Below, in pieces: positions 23,472 through 32,951 of a DNA stretch of 47,590 nucleotides. The notes under the pieces were generated by a model. The model worked only from the letters and a program-made list of their open reading frames with translations. It had not been told where the DNA came from and did no database searches. How positions within the stretch are numbered: position 1 is the first letter of the stretch; each line of letters begins with the position of its first letter. The translations under genes were made by a program, and so were the position numbers. Origin of the DNA: Rikenella sp. (GTDB lineage: Bacteria > Bacteroidota > Bacteroidia > Bacteroidales > Rikenellaceae); the NCBI GenBank assembly GCA_022511025.1, contig JAFLSI010000005.1, forward strand, positions 1 to 47,590, read 5' to 3'.

Positions 23472-24314
23472 TTGATACGAGTTGCGAATTACAACCGGCT
23501 GACCTTAGCGCGGAAGACGGACAACGGAGGCTACCTCACCGACGGCGAGGGAAACGAAGTGCTGTTGCCGAACCGTTACATGCCGGAGGAGATCGAGACC
23601 GGCGACGAACTGGAAGTTTTCGTCTACACCGACTCGGAGGACCGGCCGGTGGCGACGACCGAACGGCCGAAAATCGTCGAGGGGGGCATCGCCGCCCTGC
23701 AGGCGGTGGGGTTCAACTACCACGGGACTTTTTTGGACTGGGGGCTGCCCAAAGATCTTTTCGTGCCGAAACGGAACCAGCAGGCACCGATGTTGGTCGG
23801 CGAGTGGTATGTGGTAACGGTCTATGTCGACAACCTGACCGGACGGGCCGTCGGCAGCTCCAAACTGAACAAAATCATCAACAACGACGAGATTACCGTG
23901 CGGCCGAAAGAGGAGGTGGACATTTTGGTTGCGACACGCAAGCCCAAAGGATTCCGGGTGGTCATCAACGACCGCCACTGGGGGATGCTCTACGACAACC
24001 AGATCTTCACCGACGTGAAGTTGGGGATGCGGATGAAAGCCTACGTGCGGAAGATCGCCGACGACCGGCGGATCGACGTGTCGCTCCAGCAGGAGGGGTT
24101 CGACCAGGTGAAGATCGCAGCGGCCGAGATCCTGACGATGATCGACCAGTCGGGCGGCCTCCTGCCGGTGGGAGACAAATCCGAACCGGAGGCGGTGCGG
24201 ATGGCCACCGGGTTGAGCAAGAAAATTTTCAAACGGGCGGTGGGTTACCTGATGAGCCGGGGATTGGTGGAGAACGGCGGCGTGTCGGTGAAGCGGGCCG
24301 AAACCCCGAAATAG
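23472..24314 (+). CDS. S1-like RNA-binding protein, CvfB/YitL family
   Basis: YLTDGEGNEVLLPNRYMPEEIETGDELEVFVYTDSEDRPVATT, GTFLDWGLPKDLFVPKRNQ. Confidence 0.85.
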   Translation: MIRVANYNRLTLARKTDNGGYLTDGEGNEVLLPNRYMPEEIETGDELEVFVYTDSEDRPVATTERPKIVEGGIAALQAVGFNYHGTFLDWGLPKDLFVPKRNQQAPMLVGEWYVVTVYVDNLTGRAVGSSKLNKIINNDEITVRPKEEVDILVATRKPKGFRVVINDRHWGMLYDNQIFTDVKLGMRMKAYVRKIADDRRIDVSLQQEGFDQVKIAAAEILTMIDQSGGLLPVGDKSEPEAVRMATGLSKKIFKRAVGYLMSRGLVENGGVSVKRAETPK

Positions 24315-24467
24315 ATTCCGGCCGGGAATTGGCGGAGAATGCCGTTTTTTTGTACTTTTATCCGCCGGATTTCGCCGGAGAGGCTTCCCGTTTCGGAGCT
24401 TATCCTGTGGAAATGAGCGGCTTTCGACGAGCCGGCGCTATGGCAACGATCAATTTTTGAAACCAGC

Positions 24468-25730
24468 ATGAAAGTCGATGTAGTTCTCGGCCTGCAATGG
24501 GGCGACGAAGGCAAAGGAAAAGTCGTGGACGTCCTCACGCCCGATTATCAGGTCATCGCCCGATTCCAGGGGGGGCCGAATGCGGGCCACTCCCTCCACT
24601 TCGGCGACAAAGTCCATGTCTTGCGGTCGATCCCGTCGGGGATTTTTCGCGACAACGCCATCAATATCATCGGCAACGGCGTCGTGCTCGACCCGGTGAT
24701 GTTCGCCCAGGAGATCGGCGAATTGGAAGCGATGGGAGTCGACGTAACGGCCAAGATCCGGGTGGCGAAAAAAGCCCACCTCATTTTGCCGACCCACCGG
24801 ATGCTCGATGCCGCGAGCGAAGCGGCCAAAGGAAAGGCGAAAATCGGCTCGACGCTCAAGGGAATCGGGCCGACCTACATGGACAAGACCGGACGGAACG
24901 GGCTGCGGGTGGGAGACATCCTCTCGCCGTCGTTCACCGAGCGGTACGAACGGCTGAAACAGAAACACACGGCCATGCTGGCTCAGTTCGACTTCGCTTA
25001 CGACATAGCGGAGTACGAGACACAGTGGTTTGCCGGAATCGATACCCTGAGGCGGTTCCCGATCATCGAAGGGGAACATGTGGTGAACCGGCTGTTGGAC
25101 GGAGGTCAGCGAATTTTGGCAGAGGGGGCGCAAGGCTCCCTGCTCGATGTGGATTACGGCACCTACCCCTTCGTAACCTCCTCCAATACGGTGTGCGCCG
25201 GGGCCTGCATCGGTTTAGGGGTGGCGCCCAAGCGGATCGGAGAGGTTTACGGGATCTTCAAAGCGTACTGCACCCGGGTGGGGAGCGGTCCGTTTCCGAC
25301 CGAGCTGTTCGACGAGACCGGCCGGGATTTGCAGCGGATCGGCCACGAATTCGGAGCAGTAACCGGCCGGGAGCGGCGGTGCGGCTGGCTGGACTTAGTG
25401 GCGCTGAAGTACAGCACGATGATTAACGGCGTTACGCAGCTCATCATGATGAAATCGGACGTGCTCAACACCTTCCCGACCATCAAAGTGGCAGTGGCTT
25501 ACGAGATCGGCGGCGAACGGGTAACGGAGTTCCCGTACGAGACCAACGAAGAGATTACACCTATATATAGAGAGTTCGAGGGGTGGCAGTGCGACATCAC
25601 CGGGATTCGGCGGTACGAAGATTTTCCGCAGCCATTCAAGACCTATGTCGAATTTATCGAACGGGAGACGGGCGTGCCGGTGAAGATCATTTCGGTCGGG
25701 CCGGACCGCGAGGAGACGATCGTTCGTTAG
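24468..25730 (+). CDS. purA: Adenylosuccinate synthase
   Basis: DVVLGLQWGDEGKGKVVDVLTPDY, QGGPNAGHSL, GKAKIGSTLKGIGPTYMDKTGRNGLRVGD, EGAQGSLLDVDYGTYPFVTSSNT. Confidence 0.96.
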   Translation: MKVDVVLGLQWGDEGKGKVVDVLTPDYQVIARFQGGPNAGHSLHFGDKVHVLRSIPSGIFRDNAINIIGNGVVLDPVMFAQEIGELEAMGVDVTAKIRVAKKAHLILPTHRMLDAASEAAKGKAKIGSTLKGIGPTYMDKTGRNGLRVGDILSPSFTERYERLKQKHTAMLAQFDFAYDIAEYETQWFAGIDTLRRFPIIEGEHVVNRLLDGGQRILAEGAQGSLLDVDYGTYPFVTSSNTVCAGACIGLGVAPKRIGEVYGIFKAYCTRVGSGPFPTELFDETGRDLQRIGHEFGAVTGRERRCGWLDLVALKYSTMINGVTQLIMMKSDVLNTFPTIKVAVAYEIGGERVTEFPYETNEEITPIYREFEGWQCDITGIRRYEDFPQPFKTYVEFIERETGVPVKIISVGPDREETIVR

Positions 25731-25761
25731 AGGCACTCTCCCCTTTCCGAATGAGGCAAAG

Positions 25762-25799
25762 AAGCGAAAAACAGAACCCGCCGATTTTGTTTTTCGCTT
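25762..25799 (+). terminator. Rho-independent-like terminator downstream of purA
   Basis: aagcgaaaaaca (25762-25773) pairs with tgtttttcgctt (25788-25799), followed by T-rich sequence. Confidence 0.65.
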
Positions 25800-25824
25800 T
25801 TTATGTATTACTTTCAACCCTGAT

Positions 25825-26550
25825 ATGAAAATCGCACTGATAGGTTACGGCAAGATGGGACACGAGATCGAGAAGATTCTCGTGTCGCGGGGGCACACCC
25901 TCTCCCTGATTATCGACATAGACAACACGGACCGGCTGACGGCCGAAAACCTCGCGGCATGCGACGTGGCGATCGAGTTCACGACACCGGCGACGGCCTG
26001 TGGGAATGTCCTGGCCTGTTTAGAGGCCGGAGTGCCGGTGGTGTGCGGGACGACAGCGTGGCTCGACCGGCTGCCGGAGGTAACCGCAGCGTGCGAACGG
26101 ATGCGGGGAGCATTCTTCTACGCCTCGAACTACAGCATCGGCGTCAACCTCTTTTTCGCCGTCAACCGCCATCTGGCGCAGATGATGAACCGGTTTCCGG
26201 AGTACGATGTAACGCTGAACGAAGTGCATCACGTGCAGAAGAAAGATGCGCCGAGCGGCACGGCGGTAACGCTGGCTGAAGATATTCTGGCGGGGATCGA
26301 CCGCAAAACCGGATGGCATCTGGGGACGACGACCGTACCGGAGGAGCTGGAGGTTACGGCGCAGCGGCGGTCGGTGGTGCCGGGGATTCACACCGTGGTG
26401 TGGGAGTCGGAGGCCGACCGCATCACGATTGACCATACGGCGAAAAGCCGCACCGGATTCGCCATGGGGGCGGTGCTGGCGGCGGAGTTTCTGGCCGGCC
26501 GGCGCGGGACGGGGCGAGTCTATGGAATGAAAGACCTGTTAGGATTTTAA
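25825..26550 (+). CDS. dapB: 4-hydroxy-tetrahydrodipicolinate reductase
   Basis: KIALIGYGKMGHEIEKI, VVCGTTAW, ASNYSIGVNLFFAVN, EVHHVQKKDAPSGTAVTLAE. Confidence 0.94.
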   Translation: MKIALIGYGKMGHEIEKILVSRGHTLSLIIDIDNTDRLTAENLAACDVAIEFTTPATACGNVLACLEAGVPVVCGTTAWLDRLPEVTAACERMRGAFFYASNYSIGVNLFFAVNRHLAQMMNRFPEYDVTLNEVHHVQKKDAPSGTAVTLAEDILAGIDRKTGWHLGTTTVPEELEVTAQRRSVVPGIHTVVWESEADRITIDHTAKSRTGFAMGAVLAAEFLAGRRGTGRVYGMKDLLGF

Positions 26551-26566
26551 CCGAAACGAGACGAAG

Positions 26567-27976
26567 ATGAAAGCAATCGAAAAGGTGCGTGAAATCTGGG
26601 GGAACCGATGGGTCAAGTTCTCGGTGGCGAGCGCAGTCTACGTATTGTGGTTCGTGATCTGGACACGGAACTTGTGGTGGCTGCTCGGAGTGGCGGTGAT
26701 CTACGATATTTACATCGGGAAACGGATGGACCGGCTCTTTCTCGACCGCTACCGGCGCTGCAAAGCGAACAACCGGCGGTTCCGGAAAGCGGCCGAATGG
26801 GTCGAAGCCTTGCTCTTTGCAACGGTCGTGGTGGTGCCGCTCAAGATCTATTTTTTCGGGATGTACGTCATTCCGTCGTCGTCGATGGAACATACGCTGC
26901 TGACCGGCGACTACATTTTCGTCAGCAAGGTTCGCTACGGACCGAAGATGCCCAATACCCCGCTGTCGTTTCCGTTCGTGCAGAACACCCTCCCTTTTAC
27001 GGCCCACACCCCGTCGTATATAGACTGGATCGAATCGCCCTACAAACGGTTGAAGGGTTGGGATCGGGTGCGGAACAACGACGTCGTGGTCTTCAACTTT
27101 CCGGAGGGGGACACCGTGGCGTTGGGGATGCTGACGGTAACGGACGAATACGGGCGCACGGTGTCGAGCGACGTGTCGACCACCAACTATTACGAATTGG
27201 TCCGCTCGCTGGGGCGGAAGCGGGTGCATGAGGAGTTGGACGTGCGCTACCGGCCGGTGGACAAGCGGGAGAATTACATCAAGCGGTGCATTGCCGTGGC
27301 GGGCGACACCGTGCAGATCGCCGACGGCGAGGTGTTTGTCGACGGAGAACAGATGACGGACGATTTGCCGGGGGTGCAGCACCTCTACTTGGTGAAAGTA
27401 GACGCCCCGATCGGGAACCGGACATTCGAACGCTTGGGAATCAATGCAGAAGAGGTCGATTACAACCCGCAGACGCAGCGGTACACCATGCCGCTCACGG
27501 CAGAAGGGGCGGAACGGATCGGAGGGCTGCCGGAAGTGGTACAGATTACGCGGTATATCAACCGGCTGCCGAACGAGTCGATCTTTCCGCACGATCCGGT
27601 GCGGTACCCGTGGACAGAGGACAATTTCGGCCCCCTGTGGATACCGCAGGCGGGAGCGACCGTGCCGCTGACGACAGACAATCTGCCCCTCTACGAACGG
27701 ATTATCCGCAACTACGAGGGGAACGATCTGCGGGTGGACGAGGCGGAAGGAGTTATATATATCAACGATTCATTGGCAACGAGTTACACCTTTCGGATGA
27801 ACTATTACTTCATGATGGGAGACAACCGCCACAATTCGGCGGACTCCCGGTTCTGGGGATTCGTGCCGGAGGATCATATCGAAGGGCGGGCTTCGTTCGT
27901 GTGGCTCTCGGTTACACCGGGAAAAAATATATTCAACGGAATCCGGTGGAACAGAATGTTCCGCAAGATCGAATAG
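26567..27976 (+). CDS. lepB: Signal peptidase I
   Basis: YVIPSSSMEHTLLTGDYIFVSKVRYG, KRCIAVAGDTVQIADGEVFVDG, FMMGDNRHNSADSRFWGFVPEDHI. Confidence 0.93.
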   Translation: MKAIEKVREIWGNRWVKFSVASAVYVLWFVIWTRNLWWLLGVAVIYDIYIGKRMDRLFLDRYRRCKANNRRFRKAAEWVEALLFATVVVVPLKIYFFGMYVIPSSSMEHTLLTGDYIFVSKVRYGPKMPNTPLSFPFVQNTLPFTAHTPSYIDWIESPYKRLKGWDRVRNNDVVVFNFPEGDTVALGMLTVTDEYGRTVSSDVSTTNYYELVRSLGRKRVHEELDVRYRPVDKRENYIKRCIAVAGDTVQIADGEVFVDGEQMTDDLPGVQHLYLVKVDAPIGNRTFERLGINAEEVDYNPQTQRYTMPLTAEGAERIGGLPEVVQITRYINRLPNESIFPHDPVRYPWTEDNFGPLWIPQAGATVPLTTDNLPLYERIIRNYEGNDLRVDEAEGVIYINDSLATSYTFRMNYYFMMGDNRHNSADSRFWGFVPEDHIEGRASFVWLSVTPGKNIFNGIRWNRMFRKIE

Positions 27977-28034
27977 AGCAACACTTGAGGTCGAACATCA
28001 AATTAATAACCAAATACTCCCAAACAATTTTCTC

Positions 28035-28919
28035 ATGAACAAAGCATTGAAAATTGTCGTTCTTGCCAAGCAGGTTCCCGACACGCGGAACGTGGGCAAG
28101 GATGCCATGAAAGCCGACGGTACGGTGAACCGGGCGGCTCTGCCGGCCATTTTTAATCCGGAGGACTTGAACGCCTTGGAACAGGCATTGCGCATCAAAG
28201 ACCGGATTCCGGAAACGACGATCACAATTCTGACCATGGGGCCGTTCCGGGCAGCCGAAGTGATCCGCGAAGCGATGTTCCGCGGAGCCGACGGCGGCGT
28301 ACTGCTGACCGACCGCAAGTTTGCCGGAGCCGATACGCTGGCCACGAGCTACACGCTCTCTTGCGCCATCAAGAAGCTGAACCCGGACCTGATCATCGCC
28401 GGACGGCAGGCGATCGACGGCGACACGGCTCAGGTAGGGCCTCAGGTGGCTGAGAAGTTGGGGCTGCCTCAGGTAACTTATGCCGAAGCGGTCGACCAGG
28501 TCGATGTGCAGGCAGGCGAGATTACCATTCGCCGGCGGTTGGAGCACGGGGTAGAGACCGTAACGATGCACCTGCCGGGGGTGGTTACGGTCAATGCCAG
28601 CGCGCCGGAGTGCCGGCCGCGGAATGCCAAGATGGTGATGAAGTACAAACACGCCCGGACGATGAGCGAAGTGCAGGAGCAGCAGGAAGATTACTATCTG
28701 GCTCTGCACAAGGAACGCTGCTACCTCTCCATTCCGGAGTGGGGTGCGGACGACGTGGCGGCCGATCCGGAATCGCTGGGTCTGAGCGGATCGCCGACCA
28801 AGGTGAAGACGATCGAAAACATCGTCTTTCAGGCGAAAGAGGCGAAGCACCTGACCGGCGAGGACAACGACATCGACGGATTAATCAAAGAACTGATCGC
28901 TTCGCACACAATCGGTTAA
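28035..28919 (+). CDS. etfB: Electron transfer flavoprotein beta subunit
   Basis: KIVVLAKQVPDT, NPEDLNALEQALRIKD, IIAGRQAIDGDTAQVGPQVAEKLGLPQVTYA. Confidence 0.93.
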   Translation: MNKALKIVVLAKQVPDTRNVGKDAMKADGTVNRAALPAIFNPEDLNALEQALRIKDRIPETTITILTMGPFRAAEVIREAMFRGADGGVLLTDRKFAGADTLATSYTLSCAIKKLNPDLIIAGRQAIDGDTAQVGPQVAEKLGLPQVTYAEAVDQVDVQAGEITIRRRLEHGVETVTMHLPGVVTVNASAPECRPRNAKMVMKYKHARTMSEVQEQQEDYYLALHKERCYLSIPEWGADDVAADPESLGLSGSPTKVKTIENIVFQAKEAKHLTGEDNDIDGLIKELIASHTIG

Positions 28920-28957
28920 TGCAGTTTACTTAGACTTGTACATCAAACGAAATTACC

Positions 28958-29983
28958 ATGAACAACATATTCGTATATTGCGAGATCGAAGAGGGAAAAG
29001 TGGCGGACGTTTCGCTGGAACTCTTGACCAAGGCACGGGTCTTGGCCGGAACGTTAGGATGCCGGGTCGAAGCACTGGCTATCGGGCATAACCTCTCGGG
29101 AATTGAAAAACAGCTGGCCCAGTACGGGGCAGAGGTCGTGCATGTGGCAGACGGCAAAGAATTGGCGCCGTTCCGGACCTTGCCCCATGCGGCGATCGTT
29201 TGCGGCCTGTTCCGGGAAGAGCAGCCGCAGATCGCTCTGTTCGGAGCGACCTGCATCGGACGGGATTTGGCCCCGCGGGTGTCGTCGGCGCTGCACAGCG
29301 GTTTGACGGCGGACTGCACCTCGTTAGAGATCGGCGACCACAAGGATCCGAAGACCGGCACCGAGTACAAGAACCTGCTCTACCAGATCCGTCCGGCGTT
29401 CGGCGGGAACATCATCGCAACGATTATCAACCCGGACCACCGGCCCCAGATGGCCACGGTGCGCGAAGGGGTGATGAAGATGGAGCCGGTTCCGGCCAGC
29501 GAGGTGAAACCGGCCGAAGTCAAACAGGTCGATTACGCGAAATACCTGAGCGACGGGGATTTCGCCGTCAAGATCATTGCCCGCGAAATGGAAGAGCGGA
29601 AGATCAACATCAAAGGTTCGCCGATTATCGTGGCAGGCGGCTACGGAATGGGATCGAAAGAGGGATTCGGCCTGCTCTATCAGTTGGCCGAAGTGCTGGG
29701 GGCCGAAGTGGGCGCTTCGCGGGCGGCGGTGGATGCCGGATTTGCGGAGCATGAACGGCAGATCGGACAAACGGGGGTTACGGTGCGGCCGAAACTCTAC
29801 ATCGCCTGCGGCATTTCGGGTCAAATCCAGCACACGGCAGGTATGGACGGCAGTTCGATGGTCATCTCGATCAACACCGATCCGGAGGCACCGATCAACA
29901 AGATTGCGGACTATGCGATCGTCGGAGATGTGAACACCGTGATCCCGAAGATGATCAAATACTACAAACAAAACAGCAAGTAA
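28958..29983 (+). CDS. etfA: Electron transfer flavoprotein alpha subunit
   Basis: ATCIGRDLAPRVSSALHSGLTADCTSLE, IVAGGYGMGSKEGF, IACGISGQIQHTAGMDGSSMVISINTDPEAPINKIADYAIVGD. Confidence 0.94.
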   Translation: MNNIFVYCEIEEGKVADVSLELLTKARVLAGTLGCRVEALAIGHNLSGIEKQLAQYGAEVVHVADGKELAPFRTLPHAAIVCGLFREEQPQIALFGATCIGRDLAPRVSSALHSGLTADCTSLEIGDHKDPKTGTEYKNLLYQIRPAFGGNIIATIINPDHRPQMATVREGVMKMEPVPASEVKPAEVKQVDYAKYLSDGDFAVKIIAREMEERKINIKGSPIIVAGGYGMGSKEGFGLLYQLAEVLGAEVGASRAAVDAGFAEHERQIGQTGVTVRPKLYIACGISGQIQHTAGMDGSSMVISINTDPEAPINKIADYAIVGDVNTVIPKMIKYYKQNSK

Positions 29984-30005
29984 CCTTTTTTGACTGACAC
30001 AGGAC

Positions 30006-31760
30006 ATGGCTAATTTTTTCTTGGACAATAAGGACATACAGTTTCATCTGGATCACCCCCTGATGAAGAAGATCGTGGACCTCAAGGAACAAGGGTTCCG
30101 GGACAAGGCGACCTACGACTACGCACCGGTGGACTTCGAGGATGCGGTCGACAGCTACAAGAAAGTACTGGAGATCGTGGGGGATGTGGCGGCCAATACG
30201 ATCGCCGTGAATGCCGATTCGGTGGACAAGGAGGGGCCGCGGGTGGAAAACGACCGGGTGATCTACGCCCGGGGAACGCAGGAAAACCATGACATGCTCA
30301 CGCAGGCGGGAGTCTACGGAATTTCGCTGCCGCGGCGCTTCGGAGGGCTGAACTTTCCGCTCGTACCGTATGTCATGACTTGCGAATTGGTGAGTCGGGC
30401 CGATGCCGGTTTCGGGAACATCTGGGGTTTGCAGGACTGTGCGGAGACGCTGCACGAGTTTGCCAGCGAAGAGATCAACGCCGAATTTCTGCCCCAGATC
30501 AACAAAGGGGCGACGGCAGCGATGGACCTCACGGAACCGGATGCCGGGTCGGACTTGCAGGCAGTAATGCTCAAGGCGACGCCCAATCCGGACAAACCGG
30601 GCGAATGGCTCCTGAACGGGGTGAAACGGTTTATCACCAATGGAGACGGGGATATTTCGTTGGTGCTGGCCCGGTCGGAAGAGGGGACGACCGATGCACG
30701 GGGGCTGTCGCTGTTCGTTTACGACAAAAAGCACATGGCAGTCAAGGTGCGGCGGATCGAACACAAATTAGGGATCATCGGATCGCCCACCTGCGAACTG
30801 GTCTTCACCAATGCACCGGCCAAATTAGTGGGCGACCGGAAGATGGGGCTGATCAAGTACGTAATGGCACTGATGAACTCGGCCCGGTTGGGGATCGGAG
30901 CGCAGTCGGTGGGGATCATGGAGGCGGCTTATCGTGAGGCGCTGAAGTATGCCAACGAACGCGAACAGTTCGGCAAACCGATCATTCAGTTCCCGGCGGT
31001 CTACGAACTGCTGACCAACATGAAAGCACGCTTGCAGGCAAGCCGGGCTTTGCTGTACGAAACGGCCCGATTCGTGGACGTCTACAAGAACTATTTCCAC
31101 CTCGAAAAGGAACGCAAACTCACGCCGGAAGAGCGGTCCGAAATGAAGCAGTACCAGAAGTTGGCGGATGCTTACACGCCGCTCTTGAAACTCTTCTCGT
31201 CGGAGTACAGCAACAGTGTGGCATACGATGCGCTGCAAATTCACGGCGGATCGGGCTTCATGAAAGATTATGCGATCGAACGGATCTACCGCGATGCGCG
31301 AATCACGACGATCTACGAAGGGACTTCGCAATTGCAGGTAGTGGCCGCGATCCGGGGGGTTACGACAGGCGTGCTGCTCGCCCAGATGCAGGGTTACGAA
31401 GCGGTCAAACCGGTATCGGAACTCGACGGACAACACCGGACGTTAGTGGCGATGCGGGAGCAGTACGAAACGGCTGTCAAGGCGGTGCAAGAGGCTGCGG
31501 CGAAGGAGGGGAACGATGCGGATCTGCTCGATTTCCACGCCCGGCGGTTGGTCGAAATGGGGGGGTACATCATTATGGGACACCTCTTGCTGCAACAGGC
31601 CAGCCATCCGGAAGCAGGCGAGGAATACCGCATTTCGGCCATTGCCTTCATCAAGGAGGGACAGGCGAAATGCAGCGCCCATGCGGACTACATCAAGGCT
31701 TTCGAACCGGACAGTTTAGGGTACTTCAAGATGGTGCTGGACGAACCGGTAGAGGCGTAG
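30006..31760 (+). CDS. Acyl-CoA dehydrogenase (long form, 584 aa)
   Basis: GATAAMDLTEPDAGSDLQAV, RIEHKLGIIGSPTCELVF, YANEREQFGKPIIQFPAV, QIHGGSGFMKDYAIERIYRDARITTIYEGTSQLQ. Confidence 0.93.
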   Translation: MANFFLDNKDIQFHLDHPLMKKIVDLKEQGFRDKATYDYAPVDFEDAVDSYKKVLEIVGDVAANTIAVNADSVDKEGPRVENDRVIYARGTQENHDMLTQAGVYGISLPRRFGGLNFPLVPYVMTCELVSRADAGFGNIWGLQDCAETLHEFASEEINAEFLPQINKGATAAMDLTEPDAGSDLQAVMLKATPNPDKPGEWLLNGVKRFITNGDGDISLVLARSEEGTTDARGLSLFVYDKKHMAVKVRRIEHKLGIIGSPTCELVFTNAPAKLVGDRKMGLIKYVMALMNSARLGIGAQSVGIMEAAYREALKYANEREQFGKPIIQFPAVYELLTNMKARLQASRALLYETARFVDVYKNYFHLEKERKLTPEERSEMKQYQKLADAYTPLLKLFSSEYSNSVAYDALQIHGGSGFMKDYAIERIYRDARITTIYEGTSQLQVVAAIRGVTTGVLLAQMQGYEAVKPVSELDGQHRTLVAMREQYETAVKAVQEAAAKEGNDADLLDFHARRLVEMGGYIIMGHLLLQQASHPEAGEEYRISAIAFIKEGQAKCSAHADYIKAFEPDSLGYFKMVLDEPVEA

Positions 31761-31783
31761 TTTTCGCTTCGGTGCAGAATGCC

Positions 31784-31823
31784 GATCGGGGCAGGGAAAA
31801 TTGTCATTTTCCCTGCCCCGATC
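31784..31823. terminator. Bidirectional hairpin between convergent genes
   Basis: gatcggggcagggaaaa-ttgtca-ttttccctgccccgatc, perfect 17-bp stem. Confidence 0.8.
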
Positions 31824-31844
31824 ATTTTGAGTCGGCCGCTCCTC

Positions 31845-32330
31845 TCACAGCCTCAGCTCCCAACATCCCACATCGAGCCACCGGCCGAACTTGCAGCCCA
31901 CCTCCGTGAAGTGAGCCACCTTGCGGAACCCGAAATTTTCGTGCAGAGCGACACTTTGCGTATTCGGCAGCGTGATCGTCGCCACCGCCACATGAAACTC
32001 CGCCCGGCGCAGCAACCGGATCAACTCTTGGTAGAGCATCGGGCCGATCCCCTTCCCCACCCGGTCCCGATGCAGATAGATCGTCATTTCGACCGTCCGG
32101 TCGTACGCCGCCCGGCTGTGCCACGTCGTCGCATAACAATACCCCAAGACCTTTCCCCCCTGTTCGTACACCAAATAGGGAAAACGGGAGGCAATTTCTT
32201 CGATCCGCCGCTGCATGGCATCGGACGTCAACGGCTCGATCTCGAACGTGATAACCGTTTCGGCAATGTAATGGTTGTAGATTTCACAGATCGCACCGGC
32301 ATCCTCGGCCGGGCGCACAGGACGAATCAT
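31845..32330 (-). CDS. GNAT family N-acetyltransferase
   Basis: MIRPVRPAEDAGAICEIYNHYIAETVITFE, VYLHRDRVGKGIGPMLYQELI-like acetyl-CoA motif, phosphinothricin acetyltransferase-like. Confidence 0.88.
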   Translation of the reverse strand: MIRPVRPAEDAGAICEIYNHYIAETVITFEIEPLTSDAMQRRIEEIASRFPYLVYEQGGKVLGYCYATTWHSRAAYDRTVEMTIYLHRDRVGKGIGPMLYQELIRLLRRAEFHVAVATITLPNTQSVALHENFGFRKVAHFTEVGCKFGRWLDVGCWELRL

Positions 32331-32356
32331 AGCGAATCGACTAAGAAAAACAAGCC

Positions 32357-32938
32357 TCAGTAAGGCATATAAAGCACGGCCAACACCCGCGCCGGCTGCT
32401 CGGTTTCATTGGTCAGGGTATGCGGCACGGAGGAGTTGTAGTAAACGGAGTCTCCCGCCCTCAGCCGACAGATCTCGTCGCCGTAGTACAGCACCGCCTC
32501 CCCCTCCAATACGTAGAGAAACTCCTCCCCCGCATGCTCCGACCGCCGCTCGGCCCCGGTATCGGTTCGGTCTCCCGGCGCGATCTCGACGACCAACGGA
32601 TCCATATGACGGTCGGACTTCGCCTGCGCCATTGCATAGAACCGCAAACGCCCGTCTTGCTCCTCCTCGTCCCCCGCCAGAATCGGATAGGCCGACAACT
32701 CCTCGCGCCGCACCACGTCGACCGTCCGATCCGCCTCTTTTCCGGTCAGCTGCGTCCCCAACTTCGCCCCCAAAGCCCGTGAGATACGAATCAAGAGCCG
32801 CAGCGACGGATGCGTTTCGTTTTTCTCGATCCTGTCCAACTTGTCGACACTGATCCCCACGCGCGAAGCGAGTTCTTCGAGCGGGATACCATTCTCCTCG
32901 CGCAGCTGGCGGATGACCTGACCGATGATCGCTAACAT
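32357..32938 (-). CDS. XRE family regulator with C-terminal cupin domain
   Basis: IRQLREENGIPLEELASRVGISVDKLDRIEKNETHPSL HTH; EEFLYVLEGEAVLYYGDEICRLRAGDSVYYNSSVPH cupin. Confidence 0.9.
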   Translation of the reverse strand: MLAIIGQVIRQLREENGIPLEELASRVGISVDKLDRIEKNETHPSLRLLIRISRALGAKLGTQLTGKEADRTVDVVRREELSAYPILAGDEEEQDGRLRFYAMAQAKSDRHMDPLVVEIAPGDRTDTGAERRSEHAGEEFLYVLEGEAVLYYGDEICRLRAGDSVYYNSSVPHTLTNETEQPARVLAVLYMPY

Positions 32939-32951
32939 AAATCCGAAATGA

